In this document: piece after piece, positions 1 to 8,605 of the stretch | Position numbering within the stretch: the first letter of the stretch is position 1 | Layout of the letters: every line of letters begins with the position of its first letter | Assembly: GCF_026241515.1 (NCBI RefSeq) | Contig: NZ_JAPHPW010000007.1 | Location: 164,931-228,930 of the forward strand | DNA length: 64,000 nucleotides | DNA from: Vibrio sp. 14G-20 | GTDB lineage: Bacteria > Pseudomonadota > Gammaproteobacteria > Enterobacterales > Vibrionaceae | Reading direction: 5' to 3' | Translations under genes and position numbers: made by a program | Notes under the pieces: model-generated | Told to the model about the DNA's origin: nothing | What the model saw: only the letters and a program-made list of their open reading frames with translations | Database searches by the model: none

Positions 1-1
1 C

Positions 2-277
2 GAAGAGCAAGCCCTAGAAATTGAGCAGCAACGTGAGAAGAATAACCTCGCAATTGAAAATACAAAGTCACAGTTAGATACACTCGAAGCGGAGTTTGAA
101 ACCAACCTTGCTGAATGCACGGTAGAGGTACACGAAAAAGTGTATACCCGAGTGACGATTCAATTTGGTGATGAGACAGTCACAACCAAGCGAACCCACG
201 GCGGAAGTGTTTTCTCATTCAACCAATACGAGATCCAATGTTCATTTAAGATGGAGCAAGAGGATATTGCTTTATAA
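2..277 (+). CDS. C-terminal part of a DUF342 (FapA-like) protein, 5' end outside window
   Basis: The reading frame is open from the window edge and ends in TAA at 275-277, giving 91 residues. The first half is a charged coiled coil rich in Glu, Gln and Lys; the second half (starting near VEVHEKVYTRVTIQFGDE) resembles the C-terminal beta-helical end of DUF342/FapA family proteins, which I recognise by the H-E-K-V-Y pattern. Function of the family is poorly defined; members are linked to cell-surface and stress or motility-associated roles in Vibrio and Bacillus. A hairpin terminator follows directly. The N-terminal part, including the DUF342 core, lies outside the window, so the call rests only on the tail. 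Confidence 0.7.
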   Translation, partial: EEQALEIEQQREKNNLAIENTKSQLDTLEAEFETNLAECTVEVHEKVYTRVTIQFGDETVTTKRTHGGSVFSFNQYEIQCSFKMEQEDIAL

Positions 278-307
278 TCGGTGTCCTAGAGGGCGCCGAC
301 TCTTTTG
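278..307 (+). terminator. Rho-independent terminator after the DUF342-like gene
   Basis: Nine-base stem 278-286 / 291-299 (two G-U pairs) with a 4-base loop, followed by TCTTTTG. It begins at the base after the stop codon. Confidence 0.6.
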
Positions 308-398
308 TTATCAAGAATATCCTTATCGGAAAATGCTATTGAGCCGCCTTTGAGGTTATTAGATAGAATATGTACTTACCGTCACTCACGATACCTCA

Positions 399-2150
399 TT
401 AATCAGAAGACCACACCGAGCGAATATTTGGCCATCCCCAATTAGTGAGCGCAACGTCTTCTAAGACACCCTGAAAACGTAATGTTTGAGTGTGATGGAA
501 CATAGGAGCAATCCAATATTCACTGATTAGTGTTGAAGCGATTGGTTCTAGTGCTGTTAGATAATCTTCAAGTGGAGTGAATGCTCGTACGTTTTCCAAT
601 TGTTCATCAAGCCATCTTGCATTTACCTCTCCCAAAGTATGGTACAAAACGTTATTGCTGTAGAAATTAGAAAACGCTGAAGCATGACGGTTATCATCCA
701 AATTGGTATTCGTTAAGATAAGTGTTTCATTGAGCGTGCCGTTCTCTGCTTTTTCACTCAACTCTCTATAGGAATACATTACTATTTCAACCTTACAGCC
801 GTGATCGATAAGTACAGAAGAAATAGCGCGAGCGCATCGACGCAATGCTGTGTAGTTGTAACCTGCGATGGTGATGGTTTTTGGTAACACGCTGACTTCA
901 CCAAACGGGCGTAATACGGGGCTCCAAATGGGTAATAAGTTGTTGGCTAGTACGCTGCCATAATACGTTTTCTCTTTACGAAACAGTTCGAGCAGTCGCT
1001 GGGGGTGAATTAGCTCTGTAATGTAACGACGTTGGGCGCGTGTTAATGGATGTTTCGTATGCTGGTTGAATAGAGCGAATAAGCAGCCGTCTTCAGTTCG
1101 ACTGTGTTGACTCGAGTGAGAGGCATTAGGTGTTTGTATTGAAACCTCAATACCGCTCGTGGTTTCAGATACTTGGATAGGTGAATTTCTTGATAGCGAT
1201 GGGTTCTCCATCTTCTCATCATTGACGATCCAAATCGTGACTAAATCGACTAACACACGACACGAATAGTAGCCATCGAACGCTTGCAGCTTTAGTTTAT
1301 TTTTATCGTGCTCGACCACCGAGAATGGCCCACTTCCAATCACCGAATTGTTGTTTGCAACATTCACTTGGCTCGCTGGTTGAATACCGTATTTGACGCC
1401 TGAAATAAGCCCAGCGAACCCTTGATCAGGTTTGCTCAATGTAAATACAATCTTTAAGGGATGTGGCGCCACGATATTGGTGACGTGCGCTAACTCTTTT
1501 TGATAATAGTGAAGGGCGCTGAGCTTGGCAAAGAGACTCACAATCGTATCTGCGTCTATTGGTTCACCGTTGTGGAATGTGAGGCCAGGACGAAGGTGGA
1601 ACGTCCATTGACATCTATCTTCGTCATAACGCCAGTGATGAGCGAGCTCAGGCCTGACAACGCCATTGTCATGACTGGATACCAAGCAGCAATAAACCTG
1701 ACGCAAAAAGAAACGCTCACTACAACGGTGTAATTGGTGGGGGACAATGCGCTCAAACATTCGCTTGTATGTCAGTTGAATATTAACTCGGCCTTCTTGA
1801 ACAGACGTCCCTGAGGTTGTTTTCAATAGGCGGCCAAATATCGCTTCATCTTCATCGAGAATGGCTAATGCTTTCTCATATTTACCTTGTTGGATTCGTT
1901 CTAGCGCTAGGCTTTCTTTTAGGGTGCTTAGTTCTATGTTCAATATTAGAGTTGAGCGTTGATTTCGACCGGCTTTGGGCTGCCAAGTCAACCATACTCG
2001 CTCCTGCATTTGCGATAAAAGATTACGGGCATGTCGAGGTGATGTGCACAACAAATCAGCCACTTCTTGAACTGTGGTCTTTATTTCGCTACCGACACCA
2101 ATAGGGATGAGTCGCTGGTAATACCTAAGCAGGTTGAGATTAGACACCAA
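399..2150 (-). CDS. sgrR: SgrR-type transcriptional regulator with solute-binding domain
   Basis: 583 residues. The N-terminal ~115 residues form a winged-helix DNA-binding domain of the SgrR_N type (TVQEVADLLCTSPRHARNLL contains the recognition region). The rest, from about residue 160, is an SBP_bac_5-type oligopeptide/sugar-binding fold (HHWRYDEDRCQWTFHLRPGL, FHNGEPIDADTIV are typical). No signal peptide, so the binding domain is cytoplasmic, as in E. coli SgrR, which senses sugar-phosphate stress. The sRNA SgrS that SgrR activates in enterics is not evident here. The first codon is TTG and the second is GTG; an AGGA lies 3 bases before the TTG and 6 before the GTG, so GTG at 2147 may be the true start. 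Single gene, convergent with the DUF342-like gene. The effector ligand cannot be read from the sequence. Confidence 0.8.
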   Translation of the reverse strand: MVSNLNLLRYYQRLIPIGVGSEIKTTVQEVADLLCTSPRHARNLLSQMQERVWLTWQPKAGRNQRSTLILNIELSTLKESLALERIQQGKYEKALAILDEDEAIFGRLLKTTSGTSVQEGRVNIQLTYKRMFERIVPHQLHRCSERFFLRQVYCCLVSSHDNGVVRPELAHHWRYDEDRCQWTFHLRPGLTFHNGEPIDADTIVSLFAKLSALHYYQKELAHVTNIVAPHPLKIVFTLSKPDQGFAGLISGVKYGIQPASQVNVANNNSVIGSGPFSVVEHDKNKLKLQAFDGYYSCRVLVDLVTIWIVNDEKMENPSLSRNSPIQVSETTSGIEVSIQTPNASHSSQHSRTEDGCLFALFNQHTKHPLTRAQRRYITELIHPQRLLELFRKEKTYYGSVLANNLLPIWSPVLRPFGEVSVLPKTITIAGYNYTALRRCARAISSVLIDHGCKVEIVMYSYRELSEKAENGTLNETLILTNTNLDDNRHASAFSNFYSNNVLYHTLGEVNARWLDEQLENVRAFTPLEDYLTALEPIASTLISEYWIAPMFHHTQTLRFQGVLEDVALTNWGWPNIRSVWSSD

Positions 2151-2254
2151 TAGTCCTTTATTTATGGATAGCCTGGTATTTTACTCAACTTAGCTGCAAA
2201 AAAATAAGAAAATGTTCAGCGACTTTGTTCCTCTTTTGTCGCTTTGCAAGAGTA

Positions 2255-2284
2255 TAAAAAAGGGGAGCTGATGCTCCCCTTTTA
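2255..2284 (-). terminator. Terminator at the end of the lap operon
   Basis: Symmetric hairpin, arms AGGGGAGC and GCTCCCCT with loop TGAT, flanked by A-run and T-run. Reads as a strong intrinsic terminator for leftward transcription leaving lapB. Confidence 0.8.
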
Positions 2285-2324
2285 CTTTCTACTGATAATG
2301 ACTTATTTAGGTGGCTTGCGCGCT

Positions 2325-4439
2325 CTAGCTAACCGCTCTTACTCGGCCTTGTTTAAGGTCTGAAAGAACCTGTGCTTTAGGACCGTCGGCAATGATGCAG
2401 CCTTTCTCCATTACGATCACTCGATCGACAATGTCCAACATCGACGTTTTGTGTGTAATCAGAATTAACGTCTCGCTTGGTAGCAATTGATTAAGTTGGT
2501 GCTTGATGTGCATCTCTGAACGGTTATCCATAGCGCTGGTCGGTTCATCCATCAACAATACTGGCGGGCGTCCTAAGAAGGCTCTTGCAATGGCAATTGA
2601 CTGGCGTTGACCACCAGACAGCAAAGCACCACCTTCACCCACTTGGCGTTCTAAACCTGCCGGATCTTGCTGAGTAAACGCGGTTACGCCTGCACGGTTC
2701 GCTGCATCCATCACGTCACGGTCATCTACCAAAGGGCGACCTAAAGTAATGTTGTCTCTTACCGAACCGTAGAACAGGTTACTGTCTTGCGGCACACAGC
2801 CTATATTGCGTCGTACGTCGACATGATGCAGTTGTTCCATATCGGTGTCATCAATGCGTACGTGGCCTTCTGTGGGCTTGTACAGGCCCATAATCAGGCG
2901 CTCTAGAGTCGTTTTACCTGAACCAATTCGGCCAATGATCGCCACCTTTTCACCAGGTTTAATATTGAGGGTTAAGTCTCTGATAGAAGCCACTGGTGAA
3001 TCAGGGTAGTGGAACGTGACTTTATCTAGCGCGATATGACCTTGAATAATCGGACGGTGGATGTAGCGTTTACCTTCTTCTTGTTCATCAGGCATCGACA
3101 TTACTTGCTCAATCAAAGTCATTGATGACTTCGCTTGGTTGTAACGAGTCGAAAGCAAAGACAGTTGTACAAGCGGGCCAATCGCTCGACCGCTCAACAT
3201 GGTCGCAGCGATCAAGCCACCCATCGTAAGTTCGCCTTCCGCTATTAGGTACACACCAAAAATGATCATACCTACGTTAGTACTTTGCTGAACAAAGCCT
3301 GCGGTGTTTTGGATGCTGTCTGTGATGCGTCGGCTTTTGATATTCCAATTCGCCATGTGAGCAACGGCTTCTTCCCAACGGAATTGGAATTGGCTTTGCG
3401 CGCTGAATAGCTTAACGGTCTCTAAGCCAGCTAAACTCTCGATCAGGTTTGCGTACTTCTGCGAAGCAAGACGAGAGCCTTCTTCGATGGTGCGGCGCAG
3501 TGGGCCTTGGATTAGCAACGCATAGATGATCAAAATAACCACGCCAGCAATGGGAACGAACACAAGGTTTCCGGCCATTAACCAAATTAGCGCTAAGAAC
3601 ATCAGTGCGAAGGGTAAGTCGATCAGCGAGCCAATGGTTGCAGAGGTAAAGAATTCTCGAATGGATTCGAACTCTTGCAAGTTTTTAGCGAAAGCACCGA
3701 CAGAAGCAGGTTTTGCTTCCATACGAATACCTAGCACTTTACTGAACAGCTTAGAGGAAATGAGAATATCGGATTTCTTACCGGCAACGTCAATGAAGTA
3801 GCTTCGCATCAGCTTTAACAACAGATCGAAGAGGAAGACGACAAAGATACCACTCGCCAATACCCATAAGGTTTCAAATGCAAGGTTAGGGACGACTTTG
3901 TCGTAAACCAAGCGAGTGAACATGGGTGCGGCAATTGCGAATATGTTGATCAGAATGGAGGCAATCAACACATCTCGGTAAATGTTTTTAGATTCCCAAA
4001 TGGTGCTCCAAAACCAGTGACCTTTGCGTGTTTTTAGAACCTCTGGTGAACGTTCATCATAGCGGAACTGTTTCTTTACCAAGAAGTAGCGGCCAATAAA
4101 CTGTTCTTTCAGTTCATCGACGGGAATGACGATCGGTACCATTCCGCTTTCCGCAGTGATGATCTCGGCTTCTTGTTTTTCTAAATCTATACTATTAAGA
4201 ACACATGCCTCGCCTTGTTTAAGCAGTAAAACCGCAGGCAGAATAAGATGAGGGATGCTTTCTAGGTCGGAACGGTTTTCTTTCGCCACTAATCCCGCTC
4301 GTTCAGCGGAACGAGGGAATAGGAAAGGGGTTAGCTTGCCATCGGATAGTGGTAGCCCATTGATCAACGCTTCGGGCGAGTTAGCTAACCCGTAATACCG
4401 GCTAACGTAGATCAGTGAGTTCAATAGTGGATCTTGCAT
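2325..4439 (-). CDS. lapB: LapB-like type I secretion ABC transporter (permease/ATPase)
   Basis: 704 residues with the three-part layout of adhesin exporters: an N-terminal C39-peptidase-like domain (about 1-130) without the catalytic Cys, a six-helix exporter membrane domain (about 155-430), and a nucleotide-binding domain with Walker A (IGRIGSGKTT, near residue 500), signature LLSGGQRQSIAIARA (near 605) and Walker B VLLMDEPTSAMD. It would move a large repeat-containing adhesin across the inner membrane with LapC and an outer-membrane TolC-like protein. Last gene of the leftward lapC-lapG-lapD-lapB unit, 18 bp after lapD. The degenerate C39 domain is what LapB-class transporters have, unlike bacteriocin exporters that cut their cargo. 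No adhesin gene lies in the window. Confidence 0.9.
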   Translation of the reverse strand: MQDPLLNSLIYVSRYYGLANSPEALINGLPLSDGKLTPFLFPRSAERAGLVAKENRSDLESIPHLILPAVLLLKQGEACVLNSIDLEKQEAEIITAESGMVPIVIPVDELKEQFIGRYFLVKKQFRYDERSPEVLKTRKGHWFWSTIWESKNIYRDVLIASILINIFAIAAPMFTRLVYDKVVPNLAFETLWVLASGIFVVFLFDLLLKLMRSYFIDVAGKKSDILISSKLFSKVLGIRMEAKPASVGAFAKNLQEFESIREFFTSATIGSLIDLPFALMFLALIWLMAGNLVFVPIAGVVILIIYALLIQGPLRRTIEEGSRLASQKYANLIESLAGLETVKLFSAQSQFQFRWEEAVAHMANWNIKSRRITDSIQNTAGFVQQSTNVGMIIFGVYLIAEGELTMGGLIAATMLSGRAIGPLVQLSLLSTRYNQAKSSMTLIEQVMSMPDEQEEGKRYIHRPIIQGHIALDKVTFHYPDSPVASIRDLTLNIKPGEKVAIIGRIGSGKTTLERLIMGLYKPTEGHVRIDDTDMEQLHHVDVRRNIGCVPQDSNLFYGSVRDNITLGRPLVDDRDVMDAANRAGVTAFTQQDPAGLERQVGEGGALLSGGQRQSIAIARAFLGRPPVLLMDEPTSAMDNRSEMHIKHQLNQLLPSETLILITHKTSMLDIVDRVIVMEKGCIIADGPKAQVLSDLKQGRVRAVS

Positions 4440-4457
4440 GTGATATAACCCTTACAA

Positions 4458-6368
4458 CTATTTATCAACAATGAAGCCTTGGAACACTTCTACGTAGTTA
4501 TCAGACAGGATATCTAGCTGAGTCTGTGTTTCTATTCGAGACGCAATGGTGGTTACGCCTAGGTTGTGAGCGGTTCTAGAGATCGACGTTAAGGTGAATT
4601 TCTGTTTTTCGTCATCAAGGTTATGTGTGAATAGGTAATCTAGCTTCACATAACTTGGACGGTATTCGTTAATGTAATCCAACGATTGGAAGTTACGCCC
4701 ATAGTTATCGACACCAAACACCGCTTCAGCGTTGCGAATAGTGTTACACAAGAGTGCTGTGTAGTGTGGAACGTTGATGAAGCAGTTTTCTGGAATCTCA
4801 AAGTGCAACTGATGAGCGATTGAAGCATTTTGTTCAAGCGTCTTACCGATCCAACGGATGAAGCTTGGTTGAGAAATACTGCTTGGTGAAATATTGATAG
4901 CGACAGGGCTGGTTACTTCTTTTGCATTAAGCTTTTCTATCATTTTCTCGATAACGTATTGGTCGAGAATGTGGCTCATTTCAAGCTGCTCTAGCGCGTA
5001 TAGGTATTGGTTAGCACCGTAACGCACACCGTCTTTCTCAATCGCAGAGAACACCTCTTGGTGGTATGTTTTACCGAAGGCGTTGTTTGCAGCTTGCAAA
5101 CGGAAGGTGACTAGGTCGTTGATGATCGCTTCTTCAACCAACATACGCCATTGCTGCTTACCCATTACCGCACCGTGGTCGTCAGCGGTTACGTAGCCGT
5201 AAGCAAGCTCGCGGTTCGCTTTAGCACTTGAAAGTGCGTTATCCACCAGCGACATGATTTCGGTACTGGTTTTACGCTTGTTGCTGTAGGTCACACCCAG
5301 TGCAATGTGTGGGTTCGCCATACCTGTTGGATCTGAACCTAGGCTTTGAATACAGTTCACGATGCTGCTTGCGACAAGTTTCAGTTCGCTCTCATCAATG
5401 TTTGGCATGATGAAACCGAACTCGTCACTAGAAATACGAGCGATGGTGATATCTGGTGATGAGATTGAAGCTTGTAGCTGTTCAGCCAGTTGATGAACCA
5501 AGGCATCACCTTCTTGGTAGCCTTTTTCATCGTACTCTTCACTAATAAACTCGGCTTTAAGTACCGCTAAACCACCCAAGCTCGACTCTTCTAACCATTG
5601 AGTTAACTGAGACATGTAGTAAGCACGGTTACCTAGCTGAGATACAGGGTCGATATACGCTCTTTCCCGTAACTTCTGAGCTTCTTTCGCTTGGTTCTTA
5701 AATGCCAGTTCAACTTGAGTCGACATGTGGTTGATACCATCGACAACTAAGGTCAGATCTTTTGTCTTTGGACGAGCCAGTGGTTCGCCAAACTGATTCT
5801 TGGCGATCTGATCCATCTTTGTAATGATCAACGTGAGAGGACGTAAAGCGCGCTTAAGGATCCAAGAGATAGACACCAAACCGAGTAAGAAGATCGTGCC
5901 AAAGATACTCAGTAAGCGGATGAATGCTTGCCAAAGTTGATCGTAGGCAGGACCTGGGTGACTTACGATCTCTACTTCAGCCAGTTGCATCCAGCCACTG
6001 GTGATTACACGGCGGTCATGAACAGGCTCGAACAGGTTTAGGTTGGTAAACCACTCTGGTACTCCAGTTGGTTTTACAGGGTATGAGCGGAGAATGTCTT
6101 CACCGTTGTCGAGAAATATTAATCGCACGACGGAGTAAGAACTGCCATCAAACAGGGCGTTGATAACAGACTCCACTGCCACCTTGTCCTTTTCTTCTAG
6201 GTAAGGGGCGAGAGCCAGTCCAACAGTATTAATGGTATTACTTACCTCAGAGCGTTGCTGCTCCTCTAAGTATCCACGGGTGGTATTGAATTCGATCATA
6301 AAAACTGACGTCATCAGCAGTATGAACACTGCAACCATCCCGACCACAAGCTGTTTATATAAAGTCAT
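4458..6368 (-). CDS. lapD: LapD-like c-di-GMP receptor with degenerate GGDEF and EAL domains
   Basis: 636 residues: transmembrane helix at about 8-28, periplasmic LapD/MoxY-type sensor domain to about 148, second helix about 149-171, HAMP, GGDEF-like domain and EAL-like domain. The GGDEF motif is replaced by SSDEF (residues 313-317), so no cyclase activity is expected, and the EAL signature reads EVF in KTYHQEVFSAI, so no phosphodiesterase activity is expected. These are the hallmarks of LapD, which binds c-di-GMP inside the cell and in that state sequesters the periplasmic protease LapG. Five bp after lapG, 18 bp before lapB. The arrangement supports control of adhesin retention by c-di-GMP. 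Confidence 0.9.
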   Translation of the reverse strand: MTLYKQLVVGMVAVFILLMTSVFMIEFNTTRGYLEEQQRSEVSNTINTVGLALAPYLEEKDKVAVESVINALFDGSSYSVVRLIFLDNGEDILRSYPVKPTGVPEWFTNLNLFEPVHDRRVITSGWMQLAEVEIVSHPGPAYDQLWQAFIRLLSIFGTIFLLGLVSISWILKRALRPLTLIITKMDQIAKNQFGEPLARPKTKDLTLVVDGINHMSTQVELAFKNQAKEAQKLRERAYIDPVSQLGNRAYYMSQLTQWLEESSLGGLAVLKAEFISEEYDEKGYQEGDALVHQLAEQLQASISSPDITIARISSDEFGFIMPNIDESELKLVASSIVNCIQSLGSDPTGMANPHIALGVTYSNKRKTSTEIMSLVDNALSSAKANRELAYGYVTADDHGAVMGKQQWRMLVEEAIINDLVTFRLQAANNAFGKTYHQEVFSAIEKDGVRYGANQYLYALEQLEMSHILDQYVIEKMIEKLNAKEVTSPVAINISPSSISQPSFIRWIGKTLEQNASIAHQLHFEIPENCFINVPHYTALLCNTIRNAEAVFGVDNYGRNFQSLDYINEYRPSYVKLDYLFTHNLDDEKQKFTLTSISRTAHNLGVTTIASRIETQTQLDILSDNYVEVFQGFIVDK

Positions 6369-6373
6369 TTTAC

Positions 6374-7042
6374 CTACTCATCGTAATTGATAATGGGTTT
6401 GTTTAATTTTAGAGAGCGCTCACGTGAACGTAAGTCGTTCCATAAGCTCAATCTTGAAGATTTTCCTGCTAACTTGCCGCTGCCTGCTGCTGACTTGATC
6501 AACCAAAGGTTTTTACCGTTGAAACTGTAAATTGGTCGTAGATCTGGGCGTTTGGAACCGCGTTTAATTTCAGGGTTTAAGTTGTCCAAAATTAATGGAT
6601 CTGCACTCGGTGTTGAGTAGTACGCCAACACCATGTGGAACTGGTTTAACTCAAGTGCTTTTACGTACACTAATCGTAATTTCTTATCTAGGACGCCCAG
6701 TTCAAGCAAAGAGAAGTATTTTGCGATAGTGAAGTCTTCACAATCACCGGCGTTGCTGCCTAAAAATTCCAGTGGTGTTGCCCAGTAGTCATTCTTTCCC
6801 CACAGTATGTTGTCATCGACAAAGTACATCTGGTTGAAGAACTGGTTCACCGACCTGAGCTTCTCTTTTTCACTTAATCCGTCGTATGACGTCATATTTG
6901 AGCGCCACGTTGCCACGCGCTTTCCGGCTCTATCGCCGTAGGTTTTGGTTACCGCATCTATCCACCGTTGGTCGCTCTTGTTGAGCGCCCCAGAGGTAAA
7001 AGAGGCGAGGACCAGCAGCAATAGCGAAATCCGAGACTTCAT
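6374..7042 (-). CDS. lapG: LapG-like periplasmic transglutaminase-like cysteine protease
   Basis: 222 residues, the usual size for the family. N-terminal signal peptide (MKSRISLLLLVLASFTSGAL). Catalytic triad visible as Cys101 (NAGDCEDFTIAKY), His136 (FHMVLAYY) and Asp153 (LILDNLNPE). LapG cuts the N-terminal retention module of a giant adhesin (at a di-alanine site in Pseudomonas LapA) and so releases cells from biofilm; LapD blocks it when c-di-GMP is high. Only 5 bp separate it from lapD downstream, and 59 bp from lapC upstream, consistent with one transcript. Confidence 0.9.
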   Translation of the reverse strand: MKSRISLLLLVLASFTSGALNKSDQRWIDAVTKTYGDRAGKRVATWRSNMTSYDGLSEKEKLRSVNQFFNQMYFVDDNILWGKNDYWATPLEFLGSNAGDCEDFTIAKYFSLLELGVLDKKLRLVYVKALELNQFHMVLAYYSTPSADPLILDNLNPEIKRGSKRPDLRPIYSFNGKNLWLIKSAAGSGKLAGKSSRLSLWNDLRSRERSLKLNKPIINYDE

Positions 7043-7101
7043 AGCCTCTGCTCTTGTCTATTTTCTGTGTATTGAAAGGCGTTATCAAACATCAAACGTC
7101 C

Positions 7102-8493
7102 TTACTCTTTTAGTGCGTTGTTTTGAGCGCTTAATAGTGGCTTCAACATGTACTCAAGCACGGTTCTTTTGCCCGTGATGATATCGACAGAGGCCGTCAT
7201 ACCTGGAATGATCGGCAGCTCTTCGTTCTGTCCAAAATTGTGCTTTTCGGTACGCACACGCACGATGTAGAAGCTGTTGCCTTCTTCATCTTGAGTGGTA
7301 TCGGCACTGATGTGCTCAAGCACGCCTTCGAGACCACCGTATTTAGTGAAGTCATAGGCACTGAATTTAACGATGGCAGTCAATTCTGGGCGTAGGAAAG
7401 CGATATCTTGCGGGGCGATTTTCGCTTCGACCAATAGAGAGTCTTCAGTCGGTACAATCTCAACGATGTCCATACCCGGTTGGATAACGCCACCAACAGT
7501 ATTAATGCCGAGTGTTTTAACGGTGCCGGTTACGGGAGAAACCACCACGGTACGGTTTACTCGGTCTTCAAGGCCAACGGCCGATTCGGTCATTGCAGAG
7601 AGCTTGTCTTGTGCTTGATTGAGTTTTTCTTGTTGTTCGGAACGGAAGTTCAGTGCGGCATCAATACGACTGAGCATAGATTCTTTGATGGCAGAACGTA
7701 GAAGGGGGACTTTGAGCTCGCTTGAGGTCATTTCTCGGCGAGTGTCGTTCACTTGTCTTTGCAGTTTAAGTAATTCAATTCGTGGTACCACTCCTTCATC
7801 AGCGAGGGGTTTGGTGATATCCAGTTCTTGGCGAGCAAACTGGTAACTCTGTTTTAGGTTACGAACACGCGCTTTAATCTCAACTAGGTCTTGTTGTTTC
7901 TGTTCAACTTGTTGATCAAAAACGGAAAGTTGGTTTCTCAGATTGTTGAGATCTTGACGATATTCTGCTTTTTGACGATTAACCAGTTGAGGTTGAAGTT
8001 CATAGAACTTAGGTGGAAAGGCAAGCTTGCCATAATCGAGAGTGACACTTTTCTTCCACTCCTTTTCAGAGAATTCTTCGTCGATGATGACACTGGTCAG
8101 GGAAGCGGAAAGCATTAACACGTTGGCGGTTAAGTTCGCGACTTGTTGTTCACGTTCGCGGAAGTCAGAACGGAATCGAGTGTCATCGATTAACAGTAGT
8201 TGTTGGCCTTTTTGAACGCGTTGGCCTTCTTTCACCAAGATCTCTTTCACCAAGCCACCCTCAAGGTTTTGCACCACTTGGATCTGAGAGGAAGGGATCA
8301 CTTTGCCTTGGCCAACGGTAACTTTGTCGATCTCTGCCCAAGCAGACCATGCAATAGCAGCAATAAAAAACAGAACGATCACCCACAACATAATACGCGC
8401 ACTGGTGGGCGTATTGAGGAGCAGTGCCGCTGTTTTATCATCGACATACTCAAGCTCGGTCTCGTTCAATTTGCTGAAATTTTTCTGACTCAT
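7102..8493 (-). CDS. lapC: LapC-like HlyD-family membrane fusion protein
   Basis: 463 residues. One transmembrane helix near 35-53 (LWVIVLFFIAAIAWSAWAEID), then a HlyD-type periplasmic adaptor: a biotinyl-lipoyl-like half at about 57-110 (VTVGQGKVIPSSQIQVVQNL), a long coiled coil (about 170-300) and the matching lipoyl/beta-barrel half near 310-440 (VVSPVTGTVKTLGINTVGGVIQPG). It bridges LapB to an outer-membrane channel in type I secretion. First gene of the lap unit. It starts with ATG; the 112-bp gap to the upstream regulator gene probably holds the operon promoter. The TolC-like component (LapE) is not in the window. Confidence 0.9.
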   Translation of the reverse strand: MSQKNFSKLNETELEYVDDKTAALLLNTPTSARIMLWVIVLFFIAAIAWSAWAEIDKVTVGQGKVIPSSQIQVVQNLEGGLVKEILVKEGQRVQKGQQLLLIDDTRFRSDFREREQQVANLTANVLMLSASLTSVIIDEEFSEKEWKKSVTLDYGKLAFPPKFYELQPQLVNRQKAEYRQDLNNLRNQLSVFDQQVEQKQQDLVEIKARVRNLKQSYQFARQELDITKPLADEGVVPRIELLKLQRQVNDTRREMTSSELKVPLLRSAIKESMLSRIDAALNFRSEQQEKLNQAQDKLSAMTESAVGLEDRVNRTVVVSPVTGTVKTLGINTVGGVIQPGMDIVEIVPTEDSLLVEAKIAPQDIAFLRPELTAIVKFSAYDFTKYGGLEGVLEHISADTTQDEEGNSFYIVRVRTEKHNFGQNEELPIIPGMTASVDIITGKRTVLEYMLKPLLSAQNNALKE

Positions 8494-8605
8494 AACAGTC
8501 CTTGTTCGCTAAATAAAAGTGCAAGCCTATTGAGTGTATTCTTACTTCTGATAAATGTTAAGATTTTGTTCCTTTAAATCTTTGAATTTATATATTTTTT
8601 AAGAC

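Noticed and set aside
165..353. 62-codon open frame on plus strand
   Set aside because: It overlaps the DUF342-like tail in another frame and runs through its terminator; composition is not protein-like.
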